A program made the position numbers and the translations under genes. A stretch of DNA of 64,000 nt from Chelydra serpentina (lineage: Eukaryota > Chordata > Testudines > Chelydridae), in NCBI GenBank assembly GCA_037349315.1, contig JBAIAC010000007.1, positions 6,634,001-6,698,000 of the forward strand. Direction: 5' to 3'. Below are positions 39,401 through 43,870 of the stretch, in pieces (the first letter of the stretch is position 1; the number at the start of each line of letters is the position of its first letter). Under the pieces are notes generated by a model, which was given only the letters and a program-made list of their open reading frames with translations, searched no databases and was not told the DNA's origin.

Positions 39401-42400
39401 AATCCATTCAAAATGCTGCTGTTAAGATCATCTTCATGACTCACTGCACTGACTATGTCACATATCCCTTTTAAGGCTCTCCATTGGCTCCCTGTTTCCA
39501 GTACATCAAACACAACCTTTCTGTCCTTACTTACAAAGCCCCCCACCTTTGACAGTTTAGCCCCTCTCCAAGTAACTGATCTGTTATCATAATGTTGACT
39601 CCCACCTTCACTCCCTCAACAACGTCAGCCTTGATCTCCCAATTCTCCACTTTTCTGACATGCTCTTTCTGTCAGGCCGCCCTTTACACATGAGAAAAGC
39701 TCCCAATCAAAATCCAGAAAGCTATCATGTTATCCTGTTTCAAATCCCTCCTCAAAACTCACCTCCTCCATAGCGCATATGGTAAATTGCAACATGGCAA
39801 TGGCCAGGCAGGTAAAGAGCTGTGATCACTACTACTGTCTAAGCATTTTCACATCTTATTATATTTATATGTTATGCCATCTCATGCCACTCTGACTCAC
39901 TTGTTTGTCTCATCCCTCTGTTACATCATGTCTTTTAGACTGTAAGATCTTGGGGCAGGGACTGACATTTATTATATATTTGTATGGTGCCTAGCATAAT
40001 GGGCTCAACCTGGTTGTCAGAAAGCCCTGCCAACATGCCTCAAACCTAAACTAAAGAGACCTACTCAGGGATAACAAGCAAGTGCAGCCTCTGTCCCCAT
40101 TCAGTCCTAGAGCTCTCTGCTGAGGCCAGTGGTAAATATGTTATGACACAGACATCTCACCACAAGGAACCAGTCCAAGACTAGCAATTCATGTTACATT
40201 GGGCACTAAACAGGTATCAGACAGTAACAACTTTCCATCACTATCAACCAGAGTCAGATTTGGACTGGCAACCTAAAGGAAAAATATTCCATAGCCCATT
40301 ACCAACCACTAGAGCTGTCTAGCTCTCCTGTACAATTTATTTTTAAAATGAATCCAACGAAAGGTTTCCACAATTTCCTTTGTAAGGTATTCCATGGTCT
40401 AAGAAAACTTGAGTTTGGAATTTCCCCCCCACTATCCAATCTATTTTTTTCTTTGTTCTAGTTAATTCCATTACTCTTGGTTATACCTCCTTGCTTACAC
40501 TATTCTAAAACAATGCCTCTCCCTAGATGGTGGTTAATCTTTCCTCCTGAATCAATTTCTTCCATTCTTAGCTATTGCTAAACCTCCTTTCACGAAGGCT
40601 TTAGCAGCAAACTACTGAATGCTGAAGTTTCCCAGTGTTGTATCTTCTAGCCCTTTCTGTTGTCCCGAAAGTGCGTTTTATTTCTTGTGACAGATATAGT
40701 GATAAATGTGCTTTCAGGTGGCAGATTTCTTTTCCAGGCCTTTCGGGAGCACCACAACCAGCTTCTTGTCAGATATCGCCTGAACAAAATTAACATTCAA
40801 GTCAGTTCAAGGACTTTCCAAACTCTTAAGGCCCAAAAGGAAAGAGTCTGTATTTTGAGTGTTTGTCAAAGTGCCTTCTTCTTTCAGATGCCATGCCATG
40901 TGCTCATTGCAGAAGCTCATAGGAGACCACAGGCATCTGTCTCACACCACCTGTCTCAGCACCTGAATGCAATATTTGCCCACTGTGTGAAATGTGTTCA
41001 TTTCTCCAATATATCAGCAGAAATGGAGGTCAAAGAAGGATTCTTTGCCATGTCTGGTTTCCCCAATATGCTAGCGCTATGTGTAGGTACAGGGATTTTA
41101 CATATGTGGAAACATTACCTGCTCAAGAAGATTTTAAAATAATGGTTTGCAAAAATAAGAAGCAGTAGAACAACATGAGGATCTAGGGACCTAAACAGAT
41201 CATCACATATATGCTTGCCAAAAAGTCTGAGTCCCATAGAGTAACCAGATGGCTGTGTATGTGACAATCAAACCAAAGAAATGTATTGTCTACACATATT
41301 ACCCACCCCCACAAAATGCTAATTTCTGAAGGATTTTTAGCTTTCTGATTTATATGCATAGGGCAGTTAGATATATAGACAAACACCTCCTGGGTCAAGT
41401 AGGAACAAGACAGCCCATAGCAACGACAGACATAAATAATATTTTAGCCATATTTTATAGATATATCTAAAATAATGTGTAACTGATAAGTTTGAATAAT
41501 ACAGATTTTCAAATTCAGGCCCGGATACCACAATGAGCTCTGTATGGATACAGGGGTTTGCCCACAGGAAGCTCATGCAGGATAGGAGTCTCAACATGAC
41601 TGCCATAGTGTGGGTATATCTGAACAAATACATAGTGTAAAATACATATGAAGCATCCCAAGTATATGCCTCCCAAGGTGGCTTTTCCTACTTACACATG
41701 AATAAAACTCTGCAAAGATTATCCCATAAATAACATTGGCCCAGGGCCTACCCTCCTGTGAAAATACCTCTGGGATGGGAATGGGGCAGTTGGGGGTTGA
41801 ATCCTCATGGAGTTTCCCCAAAATCCATCTGGGTAGGGAAGGGAACCCCAGTGGGATGAACCATTGTTTCACCCCTCTAATCCAGCAAATTAACCCCTCT
41901 GGATCCACAGGAGGCAAGAGACATATGCTTGAAGAGCTGTTCCCCTGTTCTGCCTCTGGGAACCCCAACTAGCTGACAGTGGGGCTAGACAGGGAGACAA
42001 CTCACCTCCATCCCACTCCCCTACCCCTTTCCCAGCAGCAGGGCTGCTCTTGGTCTGCATCCCACAGTGGGGCTGGAGCGGGGAGCAATTTACACCCCAG
42101 GGTCACTAACCCCCTTGGCCTTCAGAACCAGAGAGAGGGCAAATGACACCTGAGTATTATGGGATCACCCTTTGCTCTGGGGCCACTCCCAGCCAGTGCC
42201 CCTCCCTCACAGAGACACGCCCATCCCGGTGTCCCCTCCCCCTTCCCCACAGAGCCACGCCCAGCCCAGTGTCCCCCCCCCACAGGGCCACGAGGAGCCC
42301 GGTGTCCCCTCCCCCACAGAGCCGGTGCCCCTCCCCCACAGAGCCACGCCCATCCAGGTGTCCCCTCCCCCTTCTCCACAGAGCCAGTGCCCCTCCCCCA

Positions 42401-42870
42401 CAGAGCCACGCCCAGCCCGGTGTCCCCCCCCCTTCCCCACAGAGCGGGTGCCCCTCCCCCACAGAGCCACGCCCATCCAGGTGTCCCCTCCCCCTTCTCC
42501 ACAGAGCCAGTGCCCCCCCACAGAGCCACGCCCAGCCCGGTGTCCCCTCCCCCTTCCCCACAGAGCCGGTGCCCCTCCCCCACAGAGCCACGCCCAGCCC
42601 GGTACACCCCCCCCCACAGAGCCACGCCCAGCCCGGTGTCCCCTCCCCCTTCCTCACAGAGCCATGCCCAGCCCAGCTCCCAGCCCCTCCCCAGCCCAGC
42701 CTGGGACCCCACCCAGGATTCACGCCCAGCCCGGTGCGCGCTCCCGCAGCGCCTTGCTGGGGCCTCCACAAGCGACTCCCCCGGGACCCGTCCCGCTCAC
42801 CCACTCCGTGCAGGTGGCTCAGGGCAGCGAGCGCGGCCGGGACCGGGGGCCCCAGGCTGGGCGTCTCCAT
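1916..42870 (-). CDS. CCDC175: CCDC175 (coiled-coil domain-containing protein 175), 19 coding exons
   Basis: Complete coding model on the minus strand. Exons in order: 42870-42801, 35858-35773, 32668-32557, 32345-32210, 30993-30765, 29582-29460, 27315-27206, 24986-24905, 20014-19878, 15628-15518, 11844-11773, 10150-10015, 9683-9552, 7811-7673, 7148-7069, 5974-5822, 2877-2775, 2630-2587, 2107-1916. They sum to 2247 nt, 748 residues plus stop; I recall the human protein as about 790 residues. Every junction is GT-AG and every split codon closes in frame, which chance ORFs would not do. Nearly the whole product is charged, Lys/Glu/Leu-rich and coiled-coil-like, with no signal peptide or membrane segment, so a cytoplasmic structural protein is likely. 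Its molecular role is not known to me; human expression is, as I recall, testis-enriched. The name rests on remembered similarity along the protein (for example W-S-E before the last exon and L-x-E-R-x-x-K-I in it) and on adjacency to RTN1. The N-terminus is shorter than in human. Confidence 0.85.
2587..2630 (-). CDS. CCDC175: CCDC175 exon 18 (44 nt)
   Basis: 44 nt, two bases in, phase 0 out. Acceptor GAATTTATTTTAG, donor GTGGGT. Encodes [14 protein letters not shown]; the W-x-E and the distance to the last exon agree with the human protein as I remember it. Confidence 0.7.
2775..2877 (-). CDS. CCDC175: CCDC175 exon 17
   Basis: 103 nt, phase 0 in, one base out. Strong acceptor ATTTTCTCTGCAG and donor GTGAGT. 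Contains [20 protein letters not shown]. Similarity to the remembered human protein is weak here; the call rests on splice sites, phase and matching spacing. Confidence 0.68.
3367..4042. mobile_element. hAT-like non-autonomous element, 676 bp
   Basis: Ends match as inverted repeats (CACGGGTGGGCAAACT on the left, AGTTTGCCCACCCCTG on the right). They are flanked by related 8-bp sequences ACGTAGAA and ACGCAGAG. The interior is GC-rich with no transposase. Long frames inside (3372-3971 plus, 4114-3431 minus) are artefacts of this GC content. Lies in intron 16 of CCDC175. Confidence 0.75.
4655..4910. mobile_element. Short inverted-repeat element (MITE-like)
   Basis: Contains opposed copies of CTAGC...GCTAG and the phrase CTAAAAATAGAAGTGTAG repeated inverted near the other end. 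A relative with GCTAAAAATAGCAGTGTGG lies at about 14800-14940. No coding content; boundaries approximate. Confidence 0.4.
5822..5974 (-). CDS. CCDC175: CCDC175 exon 16
   Basis: 153 nt, 51 codons, phase 0 at both ends, donor GTGAGT. Contains [20 protein letters not shown] and ends E-N-C-T-M-K-L. The acceptor ATTAATAG has a weak pyrimidine tract. Two other AG sites within 12 bases are also in frame, so the first few residues are uncertain. Confidence 0.83.
6092..6285 (-). mobile_element. MIR-type SINE relic
   Basis: Reads as the reverse complement of the MIR core: GGCACAGCTGGGAACAGAAC, CCAGGTCTCCTGACT and an upstream TTACAAAA/GGCACAG region in the expected order. Degenerate and immobile. Confidence 0.75.
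7069..7148 (-). CDS. CCDC175: CCDC175 exon 15
   Basis: 80 nt, two bases in, phase 0 out. Acceptor CCTGATTTGTAG, donor GTAATG. Contains [20 protein letters not shown]. Confidence 0.83.
7673..7811 (-). CDS. CCDC175: CCDC175 exon 14
   Basis: 139 nt, phase 0 in, one base out. Acceptor TTTTCACTAAAG, donor GTAGGT. Contains [20 protein letters not shown], one of the most strongly coiled-coil-like parts of the protein. Confidence 0.87.
8558..8843. mobile_element. Three-hairpin MITE, PIF/Harbinger-like, 286 bp
   Basis: Terminal repeats GGGTATGTCTATACTTACC and, inverted, GGTTAGTGTAGACCTAGCC, flanked by the 3-bp direct repeat TCA. The interior holds three consecutive long palindromes: one centred on TCGATTTATCG/CGATAAATC, one on CCCCGTCGAC/GTCGACGGGG, one on TTCGAACTAAGATAC/GTATCTTAGTTCGA. 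A second copy in the opposite orientation is at 44550-44844. The open frame at 8445-9026 is an artefact of the palindromes. In intron 13 of CCDC175. Confidence 0.75.
9552..9683 (-). CDS. CCDC175: CCDC175 exon 13
   Basis: 132 nt, 44 codons, phase 0 at both ends. Acceptor TTTTCTGCAACCAG, donor GTAAAT. Contains [20 protein letters not shown] and ends D-I-Q-W-L-E. Confidence 0.87.
9850..9925. repeat. Old palindromic element (CAGAT..CTCAG / CTGAGGATCTGG)
   Basis: Two inverted halves, AGCCAGATTCTCAGATGGCG and TTTACACCAACTGAGGATCT, form a hairpin-like unit. Similar units occur at 50327-50430, 58045-58133 and 63621-63709. Confidence 0.5.
10015..10150 (-). CDS. CCDC175: CCDC175 exon 12
   Basis: 136 nt, one base in, phase 0 out. 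Acceptor CTTACCACTAG, donor GTATGT. Contains [20 protein letters not shown] and a C-terminal [10 protein letters not shown]. The Q-W-K element matches my memory of the human protein. Confidence 0.87.
10285..10400 (-). mobile_element. CR1 LINE 3' fragment, antisense
   Basis: Contains TTTCTAGGCCAGAAGGGACC, ATCATCTAGTCTAACCTCC and TAACACAGGCC, a familiar 3'-end variant of sauropsid CR1 elements. 5'-truncated relic in intron 11, just upstream of exon 12. Confidence 0.6.
11773..11844 (-). CDS. CCDC175: CCDC175 exon 11
   Basis: 72 nt, one base in, two bases out. Acceptor TTCTTGTTTCAG, donor GTAAAA. Encodes [20 protein letters not shown] and three further residues. It fits the reading frame where the competing candidate near 14.1 kb does not. 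Confidence 0.83.
12881..12912. repeat. (TG)n microsatellite
   Basis: About 16 uninterrupted TG units, likely length-variable. Confidence 0.95.
12960..13815 (-). mobile_element. MIR SINE relic split by an LTR-like insertion
   Basis: The left piece (TTTCAAAGTGCTTTAAAAAG, up to 13016) and the right piece (CCCATTTTACAGATGGGGAA to CAGTGCTCTATCCACTA, 13664-13815) are consecutive parts of one antisense MIR. They are separated by the 13017-13663 insert. Confidence 0.7.
13017..13663 (+). mobile_element. Solo-LTR-like element, 647 bp
   Basis: Begins TGTAGTG and ends CACTACA, a 7-bp inverted pair with TG...CA ends. Flanked by GTGTC and GTATC, a near-match 5-bp duplication. A TATA-like CTTATAAGAGG lies at about 13132-13142. 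No coding region is attached, so it is either a solo LTR or a non-autonomous DNA element. Confidence 0.6.
13880..14060 (-). mobile_element. CR1 LINE 3' fragment, antisense
   Basis: Starts near CACAGAATCGTATAATAAAA and continues with GATGGAAGAGACTTTCCAAT, the inverted form of the CR1 3' end (ATTCTATGATT tail). Degenerate. Confidence 0.6.
15518..15628 (-). CDS. CCDC175: CCDC175 exon 10
   Basis: 111 nt, one base in, two bases out. Acceptor CTCTCTTGGTAG, donor GTATGT. Contains [20 protein letters not shown]. It joins exon 11 to make a Gln codon. Confidence 0.85.
15728..19850 (-). mobile_element. CR1 LINE, 5'-truncated, broken reading frames
   Basis: Minus-strand order from high to low coordinates: an endonuclease N-terminal part (19609-19271, with TNARSL and [11 protein letters not shown]), a linker (17676-17416, [11 protein letters not shown]), a reverse transcriptase core (16969-16541, with [11 protein letters not shown] and [13 protein letters not shown]), then a C-terminal part (16350-15924) and a CR1 3' end with the ATACTGGGTCAGACCAATGA motif. 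Frameshifts and stops make it inactive; no intact Y-x-D-D frame was found. Interrupted by the insert at 18097-19162. It occupies most of intron 9 of CCDC175. Confidence 0.88.
18097..19162 (+). mobile_element. Solo-LTR-like element nested in CR1, 1066 bp
   Basis: Starts TGTGAC and ends GTCACA (TG...CA) with GTGA directly repeated on both sides. Removing it rejoins the CR1 sequence CATCCTGAGGTGA to TATGTACCCAGTC. Contains AATAAA at about 18784. No gag/pol/env reading frame is present, so a solo LTR is the simplest view. Confidence 0.6.
19878..20014 (-). CDS. CCDC175: CCDC175 exon 9
   Basis: 137 nt, phase 0 in, two bases out, acceptor TTTATTTCTAG, donor GTAGGT. Contains [20 protein letters not shown] followed by an acidic EEEE run. 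A long CR1 LINE begins only about 30 bases beyond its donor. Confidence 0.85.
20230..21095 (+). mobile_element. Possible LTR-like repeat
   Basis: A low-CpG block with a TATA-like CATATAAGAGG at about 20521 and general LTR-like make-up, just upstream of exon 9. Ends could not be fixed and no target duplication was confirmed. Confidence 0.28.
21840..22480 (-). mobile_element. Penelope-like element fragment
   Basis: Minus-strand frames carry [31 protein letters not shown] and, just upstream, HFLDT, the usual C-terminal part of Penelope-type reverse transcriptases. The plus-strand right end reads TGATGAGGTGGGTTCTAGCC then CACAAAAGCTTATGC, an end sequence common in reptile genomes. Frameshifted and incomplete. 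Confidence 0.65.
22526..22615 (+). mobile_element. CR1 LINE 3' end
   Basis: GGTTGGACTAGATGACCTCC, then AGGTCCCTTCCAACCCTGAG, and a terminal ATTCTATG repeated about three times, the signature CR1 3' terminus. Heavily 5'-truncated. Confidence 0.85.
22651..23491. mobile_element. hAT-like element (TAAGGC ends), 841 bp including a nested element
   Basis: Ends TAAGGC and GCCTTA flanked by perfect 8-bp repeats TTCATGAT. Interior has TTAGTCATGGGTATTTTTAG and an inverted GTGACTTTTATTATATA, then a GC-rich part. The same family is at 33622-34163. A second hAT element sits inside at 23028-23238. Confidence 0.75.
23028..23238. mobile_element. hAT-like element nested in 22651-23491, 211 bp
   Basis: Begins CAGTGGTTCTCAAACTTTTG, ends GGTCCGAACCGTTG, flanked by perfect 8-bp duplications CTGTAGCC (23020-23027 and 23239-23246). 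Confidence 0.85.
23513..24797. mobile_element. Possible hAT-like element containing the 54-bp VNTR
   Basis: The left end GAGGGGTTCTCAGGACAC and the inverted right end CAGGGTTTCTCAAACGCGGC are similar, as in hAT terminal repeats. Flanking 8-mers do not match well, so the limits are tentative. Confidence 0.35.
23840..24520. repeat. 54-bp VNTR, about 12 copies, open on both strands
   Basis: A 54-bp unit repeated head to tail with few differences. The plus frame repeats [18 protein letters not shown] and the minus frame repeats [18 protein letters not shown], each 18 codons. Because the period is a multiple of three, no stop arises in either. It lies in intron 8 of CCDC175. I see no splice sites or start context that would make it coding, and treat it as a minisatellite. 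Confidence 0.92.
24905..24986 (-). CDS. CCDC175: CCDC175 exon 8
   Basis: 82 nt, one base in, phase 0 out. Acceptor GCTTCATAG, donor GTAAGA. Contains [20 protein letters not shown]. Its donor lies about 110 bases from the GC-rich repeat block that carries the 54-bp VNTR. Confidence 0.82.
25234..25456. mobile_element. Short TIR element (GGGTATGTCTACA), 223 bp
   Basis: GGGTATGTCTACA at the left and TGTAGACATACCC at the right are exact inverted repeats. The termini resemble those of the three-hairpin MITEs, but the interior differs. Confidence 0.65.
27206..27315 (-). CDS. CCDC175: CCDC175 exon 7
   Basis: 110 nt, phase 0 in, two bases out. Acceptor TTTTTAATAG, donor GTAGGT. Contains [20 protein letters not shown], a clear leucine-rich heptad stretch. 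Confidence 0.85.
27970..28370. mobile_element. Short TIR element, about 401 bp
   Basis: AGGCCATGTCTGCTCTA at the left is inverted as TAGTGCAGACCAGGCCT at the right. No coding content; the interior contains CpG-bearing short palindromes. Confidence 0.55.
28700..29040 (-). mobile_element. Old CR1-like fragment
   Basis: TGGGGCTTCCATCACTTCC and the following pyrimidine-rich text resemble diverged antisense CR1 3' sequence. Assignment by general likeness only. Confidence 0.35.
29460..29582 (-). CDS. CCDC175: CCDC175 exon 6
   Basis: 123 nt, exactly 41 codons, phase 0 at both ends. Acceptor TTTTAAATGTAG, donor GTAAGG. Begins N-A-E-M-K-T-K-L and ends S-E-I-A-E-N-T-T. Confidence 0.85.
29794..30104. 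mobile_element. hAT-like element, 311 bp, perfect 8-bp target duplication
   Basis: CAGGGGTTGGCAACCTTTCA at the left, AGGTTGCCTACCCCTG at the right; CTATAAAC directly repeated at 29786-29793 and 30105-30112. No transposase. In intron 5 of CCDC175, about 200 bases from exon 6. Confidence 0.9.
30379..30428. repeat. (AT)n(AC)n(AT)n microsatellite
   Basis: An AC run flanked on both sides by AT runs; AT-rich and self-complementary at its edges. Confidence 0.95.
30765..30993 (-). CDS. CCDC175: CCDC175 exon 5
   Basis: 229 nt, the largest exon; one base in, phase 0 out. Acceptor TTTTTGCCAG, donor GTAAAT. Contains [14 protein letters not shown] and EEEMWARK at its end. The charged heptad pattern continues throughout. 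Confidence 0.88.
31571..31800. mobile_element. Possible short TIR element
   Basis: CCTGGTCTACAATTAAAG at the left and TGTGTCTATACTAGG near the right recall the TIR family seen at 25234 and 44550. Boundaries not established. Confidence 0.3.
32210..32345 (-). CDS. CCDC175: CCDC175 exon 4
   Basis: 136 nt, two bases in and two bases out, acceptor ATTTTTCTAG, donor GTATGT. Encodes a coiled-coil stretch containing [20 protein letters not shown]. It is separated from exon 3 by an intron of only about 210 bases. Confidence 0.85.
32557..32668 (-). CDS. CCDC175: CCDC175 exon 3
   Basis: 112 nt, phase 0 in, one base out. Begins [11 protein letters not shown]. The donor AAG/GTAGTG at 32556 is chosen because only this one closes the frame with exon 4. 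A better-looking donor, AAA/GTAAGA at 32497, would add 59 nt and break the frame. Confidence 0.82.
33622..34163. mobile_element. hAT-like element (TAAGGC ends), 542 bp
   Basis: Ends TAAGGC and GCCTTA with 8-bp flanks AAGATGAA and ATGATGAA (7 of 8). Shares TTAGTCATGGGTATTTTTAG and the CCATGACTTTTACTATATA arm with 22651-23491. The GC-rich interior creates long but meaningless frames. In intron 2 of CCDC175. Confidence 0.75.
34535..34870 (-). mobile_element. Diverged MIR-like sequence
   Basis: CACAATATCCCTATGAGGTA, ATACAGATGGGATTAAGTG and GGGAACCCAGATCTGGAGTC resemble parts of antisense MIR, interrupted and weak. Confidence 0.4.
35773..35858 (-). CDS. CCDC175: CCDC175 exon 2
   Basis: 86 nt; takes two bases to complete the codon split by exon 1 and ends in phase 0 before GTAACA. 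Acceptor TTTAATTTAG. Contains [20 protein letters not shown], the start of the coiled coil. Intron 1 (about 6.9 kb) is the longest in the gene. Confidence 0.85.
36319..36634. mobile_element. hAT-like element, 316 bp
   Basis: CAATGGTTCTCAACCAGGGG at the left, TATTGAGAACCCCTG at the right; 8-bp flanks TCCTAGGA and TCCTAAGA (7 of 8). Confidence 0.8.
36679..37315. mobile_element. hAT-like element (CATAGGC ends), split near its right end
   Basis: Left end CATAGGCACTGACTTC. The matching right end GAGTCAGC...CTATG is broken by the 37017-37306 element. Outer flanks ACCTGGAG and CCCTGGAA agree at 6 of 8. The purine/pyrimidine-skewed interior carries long chance frames. Confidence 0.7.
37017..37306. 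mobile_element. hAT-like element with internal tandem repeats, 290 bp
   Basis: CAGTGGCATTGCCAGG at the left, GGCTACGCTACTG at the right. Inner flanks GCGTCTAT and GCACCTAT. The middle is a run of short units like GGGAGCAAAAAGCGTC. A copy of identical length is at 55607-55896. Confidence 0.8.
38890..40025 (+). mobile_element. L2/L3-like LINE 3' part, decayed
   Basis: A frame with [20 protein letters not shown] fits the reverse transcriptase C-terminal region of L2-type LINEs. It is followed by a degenerate YITP-like segment and the tail GACTGTAAGATCTTGGGGCA / ATGGTGCCTAGCATAATGGG. Interrupted by an antisense CR1 3' piece at 39178-39303. Confidence 0.6.
39178..39303 (-). mobile_element. CR1 LINE 3' fragment nested in the L2-like element
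   Basis: AAGAACAGCCATACGGGGTC, then CCATCTAGCCCAGTATCTTG and CCAGGTGCTTCAAAGGGAAT, closely matching the 15728 end of the long CR1. About 125 bp, 5'-truncated. Confidence 0.85.
40290..40570 (-). mobile_element. Possible old CR1-like fragment
   Basis: Pyrimidine-rich text resembling diverged antisense CR1 (for example ATTACTCTTGGTTATACCTC). Low-confidence assignment. Confidence 0.3.
40660..41142 (+). pseudogene. PIF/Harbinger (HARBI1-like) transposase fragment
   Basis: A stop-free frame of 160 codons. Its later part has [17 protein letters not shown], then [20 protein letters not shown]. The order helix-turn-helix-like P-x-A-S-V-S, then V-K-x-G-F-x-x-x-x-G-F-P-N-x-L, is that of HARBI1-type DDE transposases. 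The expected D-G-T-H catalytic motif is degraded to V-G-T-G, and the rest of the catalytic domain is missing, so it is inactive. In CCDC175 intron 1, plus strand, opposite to the gene. A domesticated exon is conceivable but nothing shows it. Confidence 0.6.
42180..42665. repeat. GC-rich minisatellite, about 62-bp units
   Basis: Alternating half-units CCCTCCCCCACAGAGCCACG and CCCAGCCCGGTGTCCCC; about eight imperfect copies. The minus strand, which is the sense strand of CCDC175, has regular G-runs. Long frames on both strands here are products of the repeat, not genes. Lies just inside intron 1. Confidence 0.9.
42801..42870 (-). CDS. CCDC175: CCDC175 exon 1 (start codon)
   Basis: 70 nt. ATG at 42870 in a good initiation context (G at -3 and +4), inside the CpG-rich block. 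It encodes [20 protein letters not shown] and ends after one base of a codon before GTGAGC. No in-frame stop was seen in the 30 bases upstream, so a start further 5' cannot be excluded. Confidence 0.75.
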
Positions 42871-42901
42871 CGCGCCGCCGCGCCCGAAGCAAGGCCCCTC
42901 G

Positions 42902-42915
42902 GTTGCCAGGGGAAC
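42902..42915 (-). promoter_or_regulatory. RFX X-box-like site
   Basis: The minus strand reads GTTCCCCTGGCAAC, an imperfect inverted repeat. Both half sites match the published RFX X-box pattern (GTHNYY and RRNAAC) with a 2-base spacer, CT instead of AT. It lies 32-45 bases upstream of the CCDC175 ATG. Confidence 0.55.
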
Positions 42916-43029
42916 CGGACGCTGCGAGCCCTCGGGCGGCCCCTAGCGGAGGCCGGAGTCTGGGACTAGAGGGCGGGCGACGGGCAGCGGCCTTGGGGGC
43001 TCCCCTGTGGTCGGGGCCGCCCACAGGCA

Positions 43030-43870
43030 CAGAAATAGACAGACCTGGCTGCAGGGCAAACAGACTGTGCCACCAGCCTGGGACAGACAGACAGACCTAC
43101 AGGTTACACAGACTGTGCTGCCAGCCCTGGGACAGACAGACCTACAGAGCATACCAACTGTGCTGCCGGCCCTGGGACGGACAGACAGACAGACCTACAG
43201 AGCATACCAACTGTGCTGCCAGCCCTGGGACAGACAGACCTACAGGTTACACAGACTGTGCTGCCAGCCTGGGACAGACAGACAGATCTTTATACAGACT
43301 GTGCTGCTAGCCCTGGGACAGACAGACGGACGGACCTACAGGTTACACAGACTGTATTGCCAGCCCTGGGACAGACAGGCAGCCCTACAGGTTATACAGA
43401 CTGTACTTCTAGCCTTCAGACAGACAGACAGACCTACAGGGCATACAGACTGTGCCGCCAGCCTTGAGACAGACAGACCTACAGAGCATACAGACTACGC
43501 TGCCAGCCCTGTGACAGACAGCCCTACAGGTTATACAGACTGTACTTCTAGCCTTCAGACAGACAGACAGACCTACAGGGCATACAGACTGTGCCGCCAG
43601 CCCTGGGACAGACAGACCTACACGTTATATAGAATGTGCTGCTAGCCCTGGGACAGGGAGACAGACACACTCACCCACCCAGCATACACACTATGCTGCC
43701 AGCCCTGAGACAGACAAACCGACCTACAGAGCATACAGACAGAGCTGCCTGCCATGGGATAACAGACAGACAGACTGTGCTGACAGAGACCTACAGGGTA
43801 TAGAGACTGCGAATGCCAACTCTGGCACACATAGACCGAGGTTACAGGGCATACAGACTGTGCTGCCAGG
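43030..43870. repeat. 46-bp minisatellite with a 138-bp higher-order unit
   Basis: About 15 copies of a unit built from TGTGCTGCCAGCCCTGGGAC followed by AGACAGACCTACAGG. A three-unit block (about 43386-43523) recurs almost exactly at 43524-43620, showing a higher-order repeat. It is immediately upstream of the CCDC175 promoter. Confidence 0.9.

Larger units (their letters stand above)
35859..42800 (-). other. CCDC175: CCDC175 intron 1
   Basis: About 6.9 kb. Holds hAT elements (36319-36634, 36679-37315 with a nested copy), an L2-like LINE with a nested CR1 piece, a Harbinger-like transposase fragment and, next to exon 1, a GC-rich minisatellite. From 37324 to 38890 and from 41150 to 42120 I see nothing identifiable. 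No extra exon is needed to keep the frame. Confidence 0.7.
42790..43060 (-). promoter_or_regulatory. CpG-rich promoter region of CCDC175
   Basis: A GC- and CpG-dense block surrounding exon 1, in contrast to the AT-rich introns around it. It contains no TATA box at a fitting distance. It is flanked by two minisatellites. Start-site position cannot be read from sequence alone. Confidence 0.65.

Noticed and set aside
42143..43310. Long open frames (up to 383 codons) on both strands across the GC-rich block
   Set aside because: They follow the minisatellite period, overlap each other in several frames and contain only repeat-derived Pro/His/Arg or Gly/Trp runs. Only the 70-nt CCDC175 exon 1 is supported.
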